A stretch of 64,000 bases of DNA. Source: Campylorhamphus procurvoides. Taxonomy: Eukaryota; Chordata; Aves; Passeriformes; Dendrocolaptidae. The notes below the pieces were generated by a model. It did not search any database. It worked only from the letters and a program-made list of their open reading frames with translations, and was not told the DNA's origin. The DNA is taken from positions 1,014,716 to 1,078,715 of the forward strand of contig WBMV01001237.1 in NCBI GenBank assembly GCA_013396655.1, given 5' to 3'. A program made the translations under genes and the position numbers. Every line of letters begins with the position of its first letter. Position 1 is the stretch's first letter. Positions 52,801 to 64,000 of the stretch are shown piece after piece.

Positions 52801-55800
52801 TTTAGTTGCTGAAAAGTAACAAAAGGAGCCAGAGATAAAGCACAGCATGGAAACAAAATCCCTTGAAAAGTATGTACTTTAAATAGTTTCAATATATTGA
52901 AGTTTCTTCTATACCTGTATCTAACAAACACATAGATTCGTACCCTCAATACCCTTTGTTGGGCTGTTGTCACTATAGAATCTGTTTTACTGCCTTTTCC
53001 ACTTCTGCATTATTTTAGTGAAGAGTAGTAAAATCCTCATTTCTAATTTTCACTTTCATTACCCTTCAGTGCCATCAGCAAAACTTTTGCTTAGAGGTTT
53101 TTCTTGTCAGCTTTATCAGACAATTTTACTTAGGGCATCATTTTCACTACAGCTTAAATGTGCACCCATGATCTCACTCCCTCTGCTCTTTAAAGAGCTT
53201 CTGTGACTATTAACACAATCATTACTTCAAAAATTAAAATACTTAGTGGTAGACTCAACCTCATCTTGAATACCTGCCAGCTGTCCTGAATGTAGTCAGC
53301 TTAAAACATGTATAGAATAATCTAGATTTCCCCCATCCTTTGGCAAGGATGAAATTGAGTGATTTTCGATTAAATGATCTAATACAGGCTCTTTAAGTCC
53401 ATTGTGCTAAAGACATAATGGGCATAGAGCAAAGTACTTCAGAAGAAGCCTTTGGCTTTCACAGCAACTGAAATGACTTATCTTAAAGAGCTTGTGCCTA
53501 ATAATAAAGGAAAGCAAAGGATACCCATTTCCCTATGACTTATGCCCTCTTCATTAGGGAAAGGTTTACCAATAAGAATACACTTTAAAATAAGTAAATC
53601 TGTGCAGTATTGTTTTAATTCTCAATTCCAATAAAATTGTTTTATTATAAATCTGCTAATAACCTGGGTTTCTAAAGGAAACTGCTGGATGACAGTATGT
53701 TTTTTGAACTATATTCTTGAAAAGTTGAGGTTTATATGTTATATTTTATATCTTGTGTATATTATAAGGACTGTCATTTTCTCCTGAGGTTGAAATGTTA
53801 CATAACTTCTCAGATGACAGCAGTGAAGTTGCATTCAGTCATGTGCACTGAGATGACAAATCTAGATTAAATCCCTATTTCTCTAAGTTTTCCATCAATC
53901 ACAGGTGAGACAAATCCAAACCTTGGTGCTTTCAACACCCCAAGCTTCCAAATCCAGTAATTATTAATTTAAGGAAAACCAGCCTTGCATTTTGAATTTA
54001 GATCAGCTCAGAGATAAGGAGTTCAGCATTACACTGAAGAGCAGCTGAGAAATCACTTCCCTTCCCTCCCCAGTTTATTTCAGTAAAAGGAGCTGTGTGT
54101 ATGTATATTTATATTAGATTCCATTGCTAGTGTTAAAGACCTACCTCAGCACACACTTCCCTTTCTCATCATTCCTTTGACATTTTAAACAGGAGAGTAA
54201 ACCCTCATTTCTGTCAAGGCCTGCAGAGAAAGGATGCTGCGAGTCCTGCTTGGCAATGAATTGTACAGAAAATTCTGCACTGTGCAATTACCATAAAGAA
54301 TCCCCACAGTTTTTGTGAAGCTCTACACTTGGGCTAGTCTGTCTTTATTCAAAGAAACTAAATAAGATTTAGTGAAAAAGCAAGACAGTAGATATAACAC
54401 ACTCCACCTAACTAAGTGGTATTACTGGACATTATTAGTTAGTTGTGTAACAATCTTTTATATTTGTGGCAAACACATTTTAGTATCCTTACAGCACCAC
54501 ACTTAAAACATCCTCAGAGTTAGTGCTCAGCCTCCCTACTCCATTAAATGCCTAAGATGTAGTTTGAACTATAAGAAAATGCTTTTATATTATTTTCTAA
54601 ATGTAGTCTACTCTGTTCATCCTTGGTTTTTTAAACATAAAATTGCGTAAGACACATCTTATACTGTAGCCTCCATCCTGCATAGGATTTGACATGAATT
54701 TCCTTTTTGAAATAGAATGGAATGGGTAGTTATTTTCTGACTCTGAATTTGCTGGATTGTTCAGCTGCTATGGTGCAGAAAGGGTATAAGGGAGCAGGGG
54801 GAAGAATGCTTATTCTCACTTAGTTCCTGAACAGAGTGCAGTACCACATGGCTTTTACACACCTTTATCCCCAGGATTTTATTCCATTATCTTCCCACAA
54901 TTCCATCACCTGTGCCTGTCATCTAGGTCTTTAGTGGGGAGAGTATGAGGAAACTTCTGGTTTGGGTCATGACAAAATGTAGCATTTACTACAGTTAACA
55001 GAACTCGTGATTTCCAAGGACAGCACAAACAAACCAATCCAGAATATGCTCAATGTAATACTAATAAAAATCCTTTTTTCTTTATGCTTATAGCCAAAGA
55101 TTTACCACTTGTGCTTTACCCACTTAGGAAGGATCACATCATACCATCCAGGATGGTGTTAAAATATTTAGTGCTGCCGTGACCCCATTAGGGTCTTAAA
55201 TTGAATTTTCACGCAGCCACTTTCTTTGAGAGGCTGTTGGTTTAGCAATGAGTTTGTGTTTGAAAAGGCAGTGTGATGAAAATGCAGTTACAGTACACAT
55301 GTTGCACCTGACAGATGACTCGTTTGAATATGATGTACCTCGTCTGAGCATCGTTAAACAGCACTGAAAGCTTGTTTTCACACGACCTGACACCTTTGCA
55401 TTTAATTTCCTTCTCCCTGTAGAGAGAATGTATGTTAGCATTTGCCACAGAGATTCCTCTGTGCATTGTCACACTCTGTGATGGGAGTGCTGTGAAAATG
55501 CCCTTCACTTCCCGAGATCTAGAACAGCTGGGAGCTCTCTGCCTTCAGTGAGTTCCCAACTATTCCTTTGTTAAGATAAAAATACTTTTCTTTGTTCTTT
55601 ATGTGCCTCTTGTTTTACATTCCAGGTGCTCAATTAACGTCCTGTTAAATTGCATCTCACCAGGGTTGGTCTGGGGTAGCTCTTGGATGCCTAATCAGCA
55701 TCTCTGTTATTCTGGCACCTCAGTGAAAAACTTGAGTACAAATAAAAAGAACCCAGAATTCTCTTGACAGGACGTGTGTGATGAACTGCCTGAGAAAACT

Positions 55801-58800
55801 TGTGGTTTTGGGCTGCCATAAAGTAAGACAATTTGTTAGGTGTGAAACGTGAATTTTAGAAATTAATCAATACACTAGTCAATGCTAAGGAAATCGCTTC
55901 TGTGCATCTTGTAACAAATGGAGGAAGAGTTAGATTCTCAGCTGAGCAATGCTTTTAAATTCAAATTCCCTTTTTCCAGAGTAATTGAACTGACACATCT
56001 CCTACCTCAAATTATTTCAAATGCTGAAGTCCACTATCTGCTACTTGTCTTCTCAAGACTCATCATAAAATCATAAACAAGTTCTACTCTGACTTAGTAT
56101 TTCTCTTCTGTTGGTGTAGCATTCAAGAGGAATCTTCTAATCAACATTTTATTGACAGGCAAATTTGCAAGAAAATCTCCTTCTCTAAATACTGCTGCTT
56201 TAGAATCTCCCTGCCATTTATAAAAACTGTTGGTCTGCTACATCTGCTACAGCAGACAAATACTATAATAAAGTCCTATTTTACTATGCAGTTTTTCGTT
56301 TATAATGGGATTTTGAAATTTAAGGTTTCCATGTAAATTATTTTCTCAGTTTTAGACAAAAATCTTACCTTTTCAAATGTGTTTTATTTCTAAAGGATGC
56401 ACAGACATTAGAAATGTCCTGTCTAAGAGTGACACTGCAGAGAGCACATTCCTTGCCATCACATGTGAAGTAGAAGCTTCCATGTCCTGTACAACTTTAT
56501 TTTCTTGCAAATAGACTAAACAGAGCCTGAGGGTACAGATGGGATGCATGGCATACAAGAACAGTGTTTTAAGTGCTCTGCCTTTTTATAAAAAAAACTA
56601 GCACCCCTTACCCTGCTTATACTTTTTTTTCCTCCTGTCAGTTATTCAGGAGTACATTTAATTAACACAGTTAAAAGTATGGGCCTTTAATTGTACAGTC
56701 CCTTAGGTTCATTGAGATGGTGGGGCTTTGCTGCCAAGTGAATGTGACTATGGGATGAAAATCCCTTTTGTAGGACCCATAAATTATGATGATAATATTC
56801 TTGCCTCTGGTTTTAAGGAACACTATATCTTTCTTCAAAAGTGACTCCACAGCAAAAATCCTAAAATTATAAACTTTTAATCATTATAAATACATATTCT
56901 CTGGTTCAGAGTTATAAAGGCAGAGAATTCTTGGTTATATCAAGATGAATTATGCTTGTAGACCTCTCAGATAACTCCTCATTAACTCTGAAAAACCTTT
57001 TAGGCTTAGCTCTGTCATATCGTTCTTACTGGAAGATGTGAAGTCAGATTTTCCAGTTATTATTAAAATCTGTGTCACAGTGCACAAAGAGACATATAAT
57101 ATATATATTACATAGTGTGTGAAGAATGGAAAAATAAATATTAATTAATATTATTAAATCTGCCTGTATTCCATCCTCCGTTCCCTAGAACAGAAAAGTC
57201 CTAGCTCAGAGTGAATTTTATGAGCTCAGTTAAGTGCTGATTATTCTTTTTGTGGTACCCAAGGCATCAACTGCACACTCCTCTGACTCTCCAAGCACCA
57301 TTAAGTTGAGTCCCTGTTGCTTCTGCGGGGTGTTTCTGGTGCACAGAATTATATCTGCTCTGTGTTTATCAGCAGGGCTCACTCTCAGGATGGCCGTGCT
57401 CCAAAGTGATGCTTCCTGTGGGCTACCCTGGGAAGAGACAGCCCTGCATCAGGGAAACTCCTCTCCATCTGTTCCAGGGTGCTCTTAACTACACATCTGC
57501 CTTCACTCTGGAGAGGGACTGTATTTTAATACACATTTAGAAATATAACATTCCAACAGTGAGAAATAAGCCACTGACTTTGAGCTGAGCAGGAAAGTAA
57601 TACAGAGGACGAGGTGAGGGGCTGGTGTGGAAATATTCACAAAGGAAAAGAATCATTTCAGTTGCTGAGTTTGACTGGCAGCTTCTTTTCTGATCGAGTT
57701 AATAAATAGTATTTCTTTCCTGTGAGAAGTTGGGAATGTTTTGCTCACAAAAATAGCAGCTAATAAAGGCAATTATTCTGTTTAGATACCGCCCTGTTTG
57801 TCAAATCTCATTGACCTTTGCTATTTCCTTTATTCCCACTCTAAGAATCTGGACCTTTGCTATCTCCTTTATTTGCACTAAGCTCTAAGAATCTGGATCA
57901 GGTTTTTCTGAACCTGATGTTTCTTCTGATCACTTGGAGGTGTATTACATGTATATTGTATTACACTGCAGGCTATGGAGGCAAGGCAATGAAAGCAGAA
58001 TAATCTCTGAACGTGATGTGAAACATCCAGCTTTTTTTGTAACAAAATTAATTCTTTCAGAGGAATTTGCTGCTCTACCTGTTTTGTTTTTAACAAAGCC
58101 CAAACCCAAGTAGTTACTGTGGTGTAGCACCTCTGCTCTGCTGCCCAAGCCATGTCTCTTCCCCTTGCAGATTAAATGCCCTGTTGGCTGTACAGGACCA
58201 AAGAAGAATAATAAAAAAAAATAATAAAAAAGAATTTTTCTATTGGAATGTAAACCTGGTGGGTGCTAAAACAGAGGTTGGCTGTTGCCCTCTGATTTTC
58301 TAAAAACTTCTGGTATATTTTTCTACGAAAATGCACCCTTGGGAACAGCCCAAATCTTGCACTTTGACTGTGAAGGTGAAAGGATTGAATGTAGGTTTCT
58401 TCTGATTTGTGTTAGGTGAGTTGTAAACTGCCTGCTGCAGAAATGCTCAGCATCTTTGCCTATAATAAATAGCTCCTTTAGACAGAATGTTAACGCTGTG
58501 GGATGGCAGGAGCAGGACCTGCCACTGAAATGGCAACTGGGCAGAGAGAACTCACAGCCAGTTTCCACCTTGAGCAGACCTACATCCTTTACATTCAAAT
58601 CTGTGTGCCAGTGTGGGGCTAAGGAATGAGTGGTTTGTTAGACAGAAGGGACAGAATAAATAAGGTTTACTGTGCTGAAAAACAACTTTTATTATACAAT
58701 GTAAATAGGTAACCCACGACAAGAGCTGGGGAAAATTCAGTGAGGATTTGAAGTTGGCATTTCATTCAGAGGCTCTCAATACCTGATAGCTTATTTCTTA

Positions 58801-61461
58801 ATTCTGTTCCTGGGAGACTGGAGATTTTGCTCTGCAGAAAAAATATACTTCCTTTTTTTCCCCTTGCAAATAAATATAAAATATTCTCATTAATTTTAAT
58901 GACTTTTGCAGAAGCCAAAGTTTCAGCAATGACTTTTTTATTCTCCCTTCAGAGCTAGTAAATTCCAAGGGACTGAAGTTTTAAATGAATTCAGAGTCAG
59001 TTAATTTTTTTTTCTTTCCTTCCCTTTGGGAAATTGTAATTGTAATTTAAAAAATCTGCTTGTTTTCATCACCACTTTCTTTCTTTTACAGATTGAATTG
59101 GATGTTGCAGGCAGTGCATATTTGCTTCAGAAATGTGTGCTCCTCTGCTTTCTATTCATTCACCACCATCACTATTCTATTCATCCATCACCAGAAGGAT
59201 CCATTCTTTCAGGGCTTGGATTATAAATATGAAAATACCCAGCGGGCTTGAGATTGGTCTGGTCCCCTAAAATCTTCCTACTGAATGCTGCCTCATTCCT
59301 AATACCTAAAATGCTGTTTTTAAGTACTTGAAGGGATGGAGAAGTCCAAAGGCTAATTTTCCTAATTGTCTTTTGCATTTAACTGTTTTGAGATGTTACT
59401 GATTGAGTTAAAGCACTATCTGAATTGTGTATATTGGTTTACTCTTACATGGTTTAAATGTCCCAAACTTATTAGAAAAGAGAGCCTTTGGTCACAATTG
59501 CGCTTACACTAATGTGGTTAATATTTTTAACTGTTTAAAAAAGTGCACGTCTTCAATGCAATCTCTAATTTTAATGGCCAAAATCTACTGTATGGAAGCA
59601 ACTAAAGTGTCTGTTTGTGGGAGTGTGTGGAAAACTCACCTATACTAGTAGACGGAGAAGAAAGAGCAAAGAAGTGACACTTTAAATTTGTTTTGCATCT
59701 CCCAAGATTTTATAATCAGATTTCTTTAGTCTAATTAATCAGACTATGAACTTCTTATTGGGAGACCTGAGTTCTTGTTCTGTTTCATCTGGAAAAGCTG
59801 ATCTTACATAGATGGTTTATTGGTCATTTCCTCAAGTTTTTCCATAATGTTCATGTATTGCTTCAGAAGGGATGGTCTTATACAATTAATACATATTAAT
59901 TTGAAATTTCTTTGCTAGAGGCTTGATTGTTCTTGGTTTTGGTTTCCTGTCCCAACTAGAGTTTGATGGTAGTTAAGCAGCTCTTTGTAAAAGCAGCCAC
60001 TGCTCTTTGGTACTCTGAAGTGACAGAGACCGAACCTTTGACAGAAAACACAACCACATAAAATCATTAAAGCCTTGAAACTGTTGGGCAGAATTGGAAC
60101 TTAACAGGTGTTGCTTCTGGCTCTTAGTTGTAGTTGTTGCAATTGTGTAAAGAGAAGTGAAGAGGCTTTTCAGAACGTGGCATCAGGAACATCTATGGCA
60201 TCACACAGAATTGAATCTTTGTGAGAGATAATTGTTTTTAAGGTGTCAGCAAAAGCTCAAACCTTTATCATTGCTGTGCAGACTGAAGTGCTTCGGGGCT
60301 GGAATCGTGTACTTGGGAGATATGCAAGATTTCTGGGTGTCTCTCTGCCAAGAGTGTGCTGTAGATAGAATGTTGTGTTTTGCTTGTAGCTCTAACCATT
60401 TTTGACCTTTTCCCCTGCAAACTGGCAATTAACACTTCTAGATCTTGCTTGCAAATGAAAAGATGAGATAATTACTGTGTTTTTAAGAGAAATCATTGCC
60501 AGGTGGATTTCAAGACAAGTACTTTCATCTGGGTAAAGCCTGTGCCGTGGCCACAGTCAGGTTTAAAGGTGCTGTGGTTCCCTGGGCTCTGGTGAATACT
60601 GAAGGGTGAATTTGATTTGCAGCTGCTCAGCAGGGATAATTTGTGATGAAGGAACGAGCTGGCATGGTGGGCAAGAGGGCAGAAATGCAACAGAGATTCA
60701 GCTGTCTGGAAACAGGAACTCCTGAGACAGAACGACTTGGTGGGGAGTGAACAACTTGGTGTCCTACCGTGGAGATGAGGTAGGACAGTCACAGCATTGC
60801 ATCGTAGATGTTGTGGAATTCCAGGGTTCAAGGGCTGCTTTTGGAAAGCAGAGCTGGGCTGGGAATGAGCCCAGATCTAGGCTGAGGTGCCCCATGTGAT
60901 GCTCAGAGGACAGTGCTGGTGCAAGGAATAAGGTGTGAGGAATAAGGAATCTTCTTGTGATGCATCCCTACAGACTGCCTGTAGGACTGGCTGTGCCTTT
61001 AAGACTCTGCTCAATGCACAGCTCTTTTGTTTATTTACTTTTTTCTTTTTTAATATTCCAAAACAAACATGCTTAATTTGCCTCAAGGGGTGCACTAAAA
61101 ATTTCCTAGCTGAATAAAGGTCTGGGAACTGCTGAATTGCTTGTTCTTTAAGTCAGGGTTTACCCTGAAGAGTTCTTAGCATAATGCAGATCAAGGGACT
61201 CTGCTTTGGACAAAGAGCATTCATTTGGCTCTAGCAGTGTATTTTTCATTTTGTCTCCAAGAATGATTGTTTCTGTTACAGCATTGAGAAAATGCCTGAG
61301 AAATAACCTATTTTTCGGCAGACGTAATGTTCCAGCTGAAGAGCTGTTATGGGCACAGTGTTTTATGGCTACTGAGTTTTTATCCTGTGTCTATTTTAAA
61401 AGAAAGTTCTTGGAAGAATAAAGTGCATGTAAGTGACCCTTTCTGAGATTGTCCCTATTTT
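40877..61461. other. Unique AT-rich DNA, no gene recognised
   Basis: Contents are a 153-codon ORF at 41241-41702 (plus) without a recognisable domain, a pyrimidine-rich GC-moderate patch at 44560-44900, A-rich tracts near 46050, a perfect stem at 49015, a conserved-looking stretch near 55.2-55.5 kb, a tandem duplication at 57813 and nested inverted repeats at 59698. No exon series, CpG island or young transposon is seen. Fragments like 49208-49250 hint at a very old CR1 but are too diverged to call. Confidence 0.55.
57813..57895. repeat. Imperfect tandem duplication, two units (39 and 44 bp)
   Basis: Unit 1 is 57813-57851 and unit 2 is 57852-57895. Both begin GACCTTTGCTAT, share CCTTTATT, and end CTAAGAATCTG. 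They differ by a few substitutions and by a five-base insertion in the second unit before the shared CTAAGAATCTG. The junction is exact, which points to one local duplication followed by modest divergence. Confidence 0.9.
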
Positions 61462-61526
61462 GAGGCTGGGATGGGACTAGGTCAACTCACCGTGGTCCTG
61501 CCAACCAAATTGCTTTATGACTTTTG
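61462..61526 (+). mobile_element. Very old CR1-like 3' end
   Basis: GCTGGGATGGGACTAGGTCA, then a CTCACCGTGGTCCTGCCAAC segment, then CAAATTGCTTTATGACTT lines up with the order of a CR1 3' end (GGTTGGACTAGATGAC, GAGGTCC, TTCCAACC, AATTCTATGATT) with many substitutions. Nothing recognisable remains upstream. This could be a chance resemblance, but the order and spacing of four blocks support descent. Confidence 0.5.
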
Positions 61527-64000
61527 CTGTGTTTGCCTACCTGGGATGTTTGTGTGATGTAGTTATTGCAACAGGAAGCTGAAAGAAGTTGTCTGGTTTA
61601 GTTTCCACTTCTGGCATGATGTTACCAAAATTATGTGGGCTGTTTCCAGTTCCGTGTGGTGTTTGCCTTTCAGGGTTGCAAAGGTTTTCCTTTGTGTATG
61701 TGGGAAGGTGAGTGACTTCTGTAGGGAGACCTGTACGCTCTGTTTCTCAAGACTACCACAAATACAAGGAATACTTTTGAATAACGGTACTGTTTTATGG
61801 AGCTGTTTCAATGCTTAATTAAATATTTAAGGCTAAAACATAAACCAGATGTGTTTGTTTTATGGTTAGAATAATCTCAATGTTTCCATTGCACTTGAGT
61901 TTATGGATAAATGTGTTTTTGTGTGTATGATCCATAAGAACTCTGTTTAGAAGAAAAGGAAAAGGAGTTTAAAGGTCTTTGCTTTGTCATCCACTTAAAC
62001 TAATCTACAGGTTGTTACAGTTCTCAGTATGTGTTTTTTTTGCAATCAGTTTGACCAGAAGTTCTGTCCTGTCTCTGAGGTTTTTTTTTGTTTTGTTTTT
62101 TTTTTTAAAGAACTTTCCTTAATAAAACACCAGGCATCACTTGCAGCCTCTTAACTGAAACTTAAAAAGTTTCACTTGATTTTGGTCTCGGCTATACAAA
62201 TCCTTATCTAGAGTCTTAACAACTAATGCCTAAAGCAAAAGTCCCAGGCAAACCCCAAAACACTATTCAGACATACTATGCTTATTATTTTTGTCTTTCT
62301 TTTTTTTCCTTTTTCATTTTCCTTTAATGTTCAGTGTTTTGTGTCATCAGCACGCTCTGTATTTCCGAGGGTTTTTGTTTGTCTTCTCAATATTGACCCT
62401 ATTTTTAGTGTGACATCTAGTTATTTAAGACTGACTACTGATTCTTCAGCTCTGGTTTCTTCTTTTATGAATATTACAACTAACTAACCCATAATACCAG
62501 ATTAAGTATGATGATAGTCAGCAGTGGAGGGAACTGTGTTGTTCTGGAGACAGGCTTCCTGGCTTGTTTTTTGTCTTTATCTTTTATATTACCTCTTTAA
62601 ATGAGATATTGCATTTCAGAGGATAAATATGATAAAATGTTTCTTTGTGCATTCCCTCAGTTGTTAATAAAATAAATAAAACCAGGGAAGTCAGTGCATT
62701 TCTCAGCAAAGGCTCATTGTTATTTTTATTCTGCTGTACTGGAGTGTGAGTTTGGTTTTAATACTCCAAGAGGCTGCTATATCTACCTTTTCTGTCTTTT
62801 ATATCTATTTTAATAAAGCGAGACAAGGGTGTGGTTATCATGAGAACATACTTCTGGAACAGTGTAATAAATGAGGTCTTAATGGGAAGTTGGAAACACT
62901 GATGATTTATGGCTTTCTACAACACTCATTAGGCATATACATCAGCGTGTAACATGCCATAAATTATATTACATGCTGTAAAAAGCTATAAATTGTCATT
63001 TTTAGTGTGAGTTATCACCATTAAGACTTTTATTCCCTGCTGTTAGTGTGAGTTTCCATGGCTTCCTCACCAATTCCCTGACTAATGATTTCAGCAACTG
63101 CAAGAAGACGACTGAGAGACACAGAGGCTGATTAGGAAGCACAATTGCCTTACAGCTGTTAAGTCAGAGGTTAAACTTCTTTATAGAGAAAATATGGTCT
63201 ACTCGCCTGGTAACATCCTTAATGTTGAGCATTTCTGAATATCATTTGGAGCAAGTGCATTGTTTTTCTTTGCTGTTAATGTCTGTTTCCCGAAAGCCAG
63301 AAATGCTTTAAAAATAACAATACCAGTTTGTCCTGAACAATCAGCTGCAGTGGAAAGAAGGGAATCTCGTTCCTGTTGATCTGCTCATCAGAGAATTTGC
63401 AGCAGAGGAGATATTGCTAATCTTACTGTTGTATTCTGAAGTAATTGTAATATTTTGGTGAGCCATCAAAACATTAGGTGGTGCATCTTATTCTGTATTA
63501 CAAATCAGCTTGAATGGAGCTAAATAAGGTGAGGGAATTGCAGGTAGTACAACCCTTTCCCCCCTTACGCAGCACTGCTGTGTTATTTGGCTCCGGGGAA
63601 GGTGTTGTGCCCCTCCAAGTTGTACTGGTTATCATTTCCAGCTCTGTGTAGAAGCTCATGCAGGAGGAAGGCAAGAAAGGGCATATTAAAATATAATTCT
63701 AATTTTAGACACCTTTGGGGTCACTTTTGTTTGAAAAGTGAGTGGTACCTTTCAGGCTGCTGGCTATAAAGCGTCATTATGAAAACTAGACACCGAAGTT
63801 TGCAAATGCACTGGAAACCAAAATAATTTATCATGGCTTCTCCAAGAAATTCTTTGCGACAGGTCTGTTCTTTTCCCTGAACACTTGTGTGCACCACGGC
63901 TCTTGGGGAGATTTTTCTTTGCCACACCTTCATTAAAATTTACTTTGTGCAGTATCTTTCCTCATCCAGCCTCTTTCGGTTCAGGGTATTGAAGAGAGAG
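61527..64000. other. AT-rich DNA, with a conserved-looking block near the end
   Basis: No gene is recognised. A T-rich tract lies at 62081-62106. The segment from about 62870 to 63540 has balanced composition, several short direct repeats and many TAAT cores, and is the best candidate regulatory block in the window (see findings). Confidence 0.55.
62081..62106. repeat. T-rich homopolymer tract
   Basis: Runs of nine, four and eleven T are separated by single G residues. It is low-complexity sequence and probably length-variable. Confidence 0.9.

Overview
This window looks like nuclear DNA from a bird, and a songbird is plausible. The evidence is a set of 3' fragments of CR1 LINEs, the dominant avian retrotransposon. 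They carry the usual landmarks: a GTTGGA block, a block like CCTTCCAACC, and in the best copies an ATTCTGTG-type tail. There is also a GC-rich block at about 13.76-14.19 kb that I recognise as a likely avian endogenous-retrovirus LTR fragment. The rest is AT-rich with few CpGs, many A and T runs, small AT microsatellites, and no bacterial features such as operons, ribosome binding sites or dense ORFs. One N lies inside a poly-A tract at 30151.

I find no convincing protein-coding gene, tRNA, rRNA, CRISPR array or CpG island. The longest ORFs (about 172, 153, 152 and 124 codons) show no domain I recognise and lack supporting splice signals; the 152-codon one overlaps the LTR fragment. The window is therefore intergenic or deep-intronic. 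I cannot name the neighbouring gene or the species.

Layout: 1-13.7 kb is unannotated AT-rich DNA. The LTR fragment is at 13.76-14.19 kb. More unique DNA runs to 22.0 kb. Two CR1 copies in opposite orientation lie at 22.03-22.40 kb (minus) and 24.21-24.50 kb (plus). A third CR1 (28.03-28.25 kb, plus) appears to carry a small internal inversion. A poly-A tract preceded by a pyrimidine-rich stretch sits near 30.15 kb. A fourth CR1 (40.70-40.88 kb, plus) has lost a short internal segment. The remaining 23 kb is mostly unique, with a very old CR1 end at about 61.46 kb.

The observations most worth checking are two exon-like segments (22620-22675 and 35963-36004); nested inverted repeats at 36.48 and 59.70 kb; a perfect 11-bp stem at 49.0 kb; a near-perfect Maf/AP-1 palindrome at 37.98 kb; a 39/44-bp tandem duplication at 57.8 kb; and several stretches that read like conserved noncoding elements (25.6, 55.3 and 63.0 kb). 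I did not find a new multi-gene biological system here.
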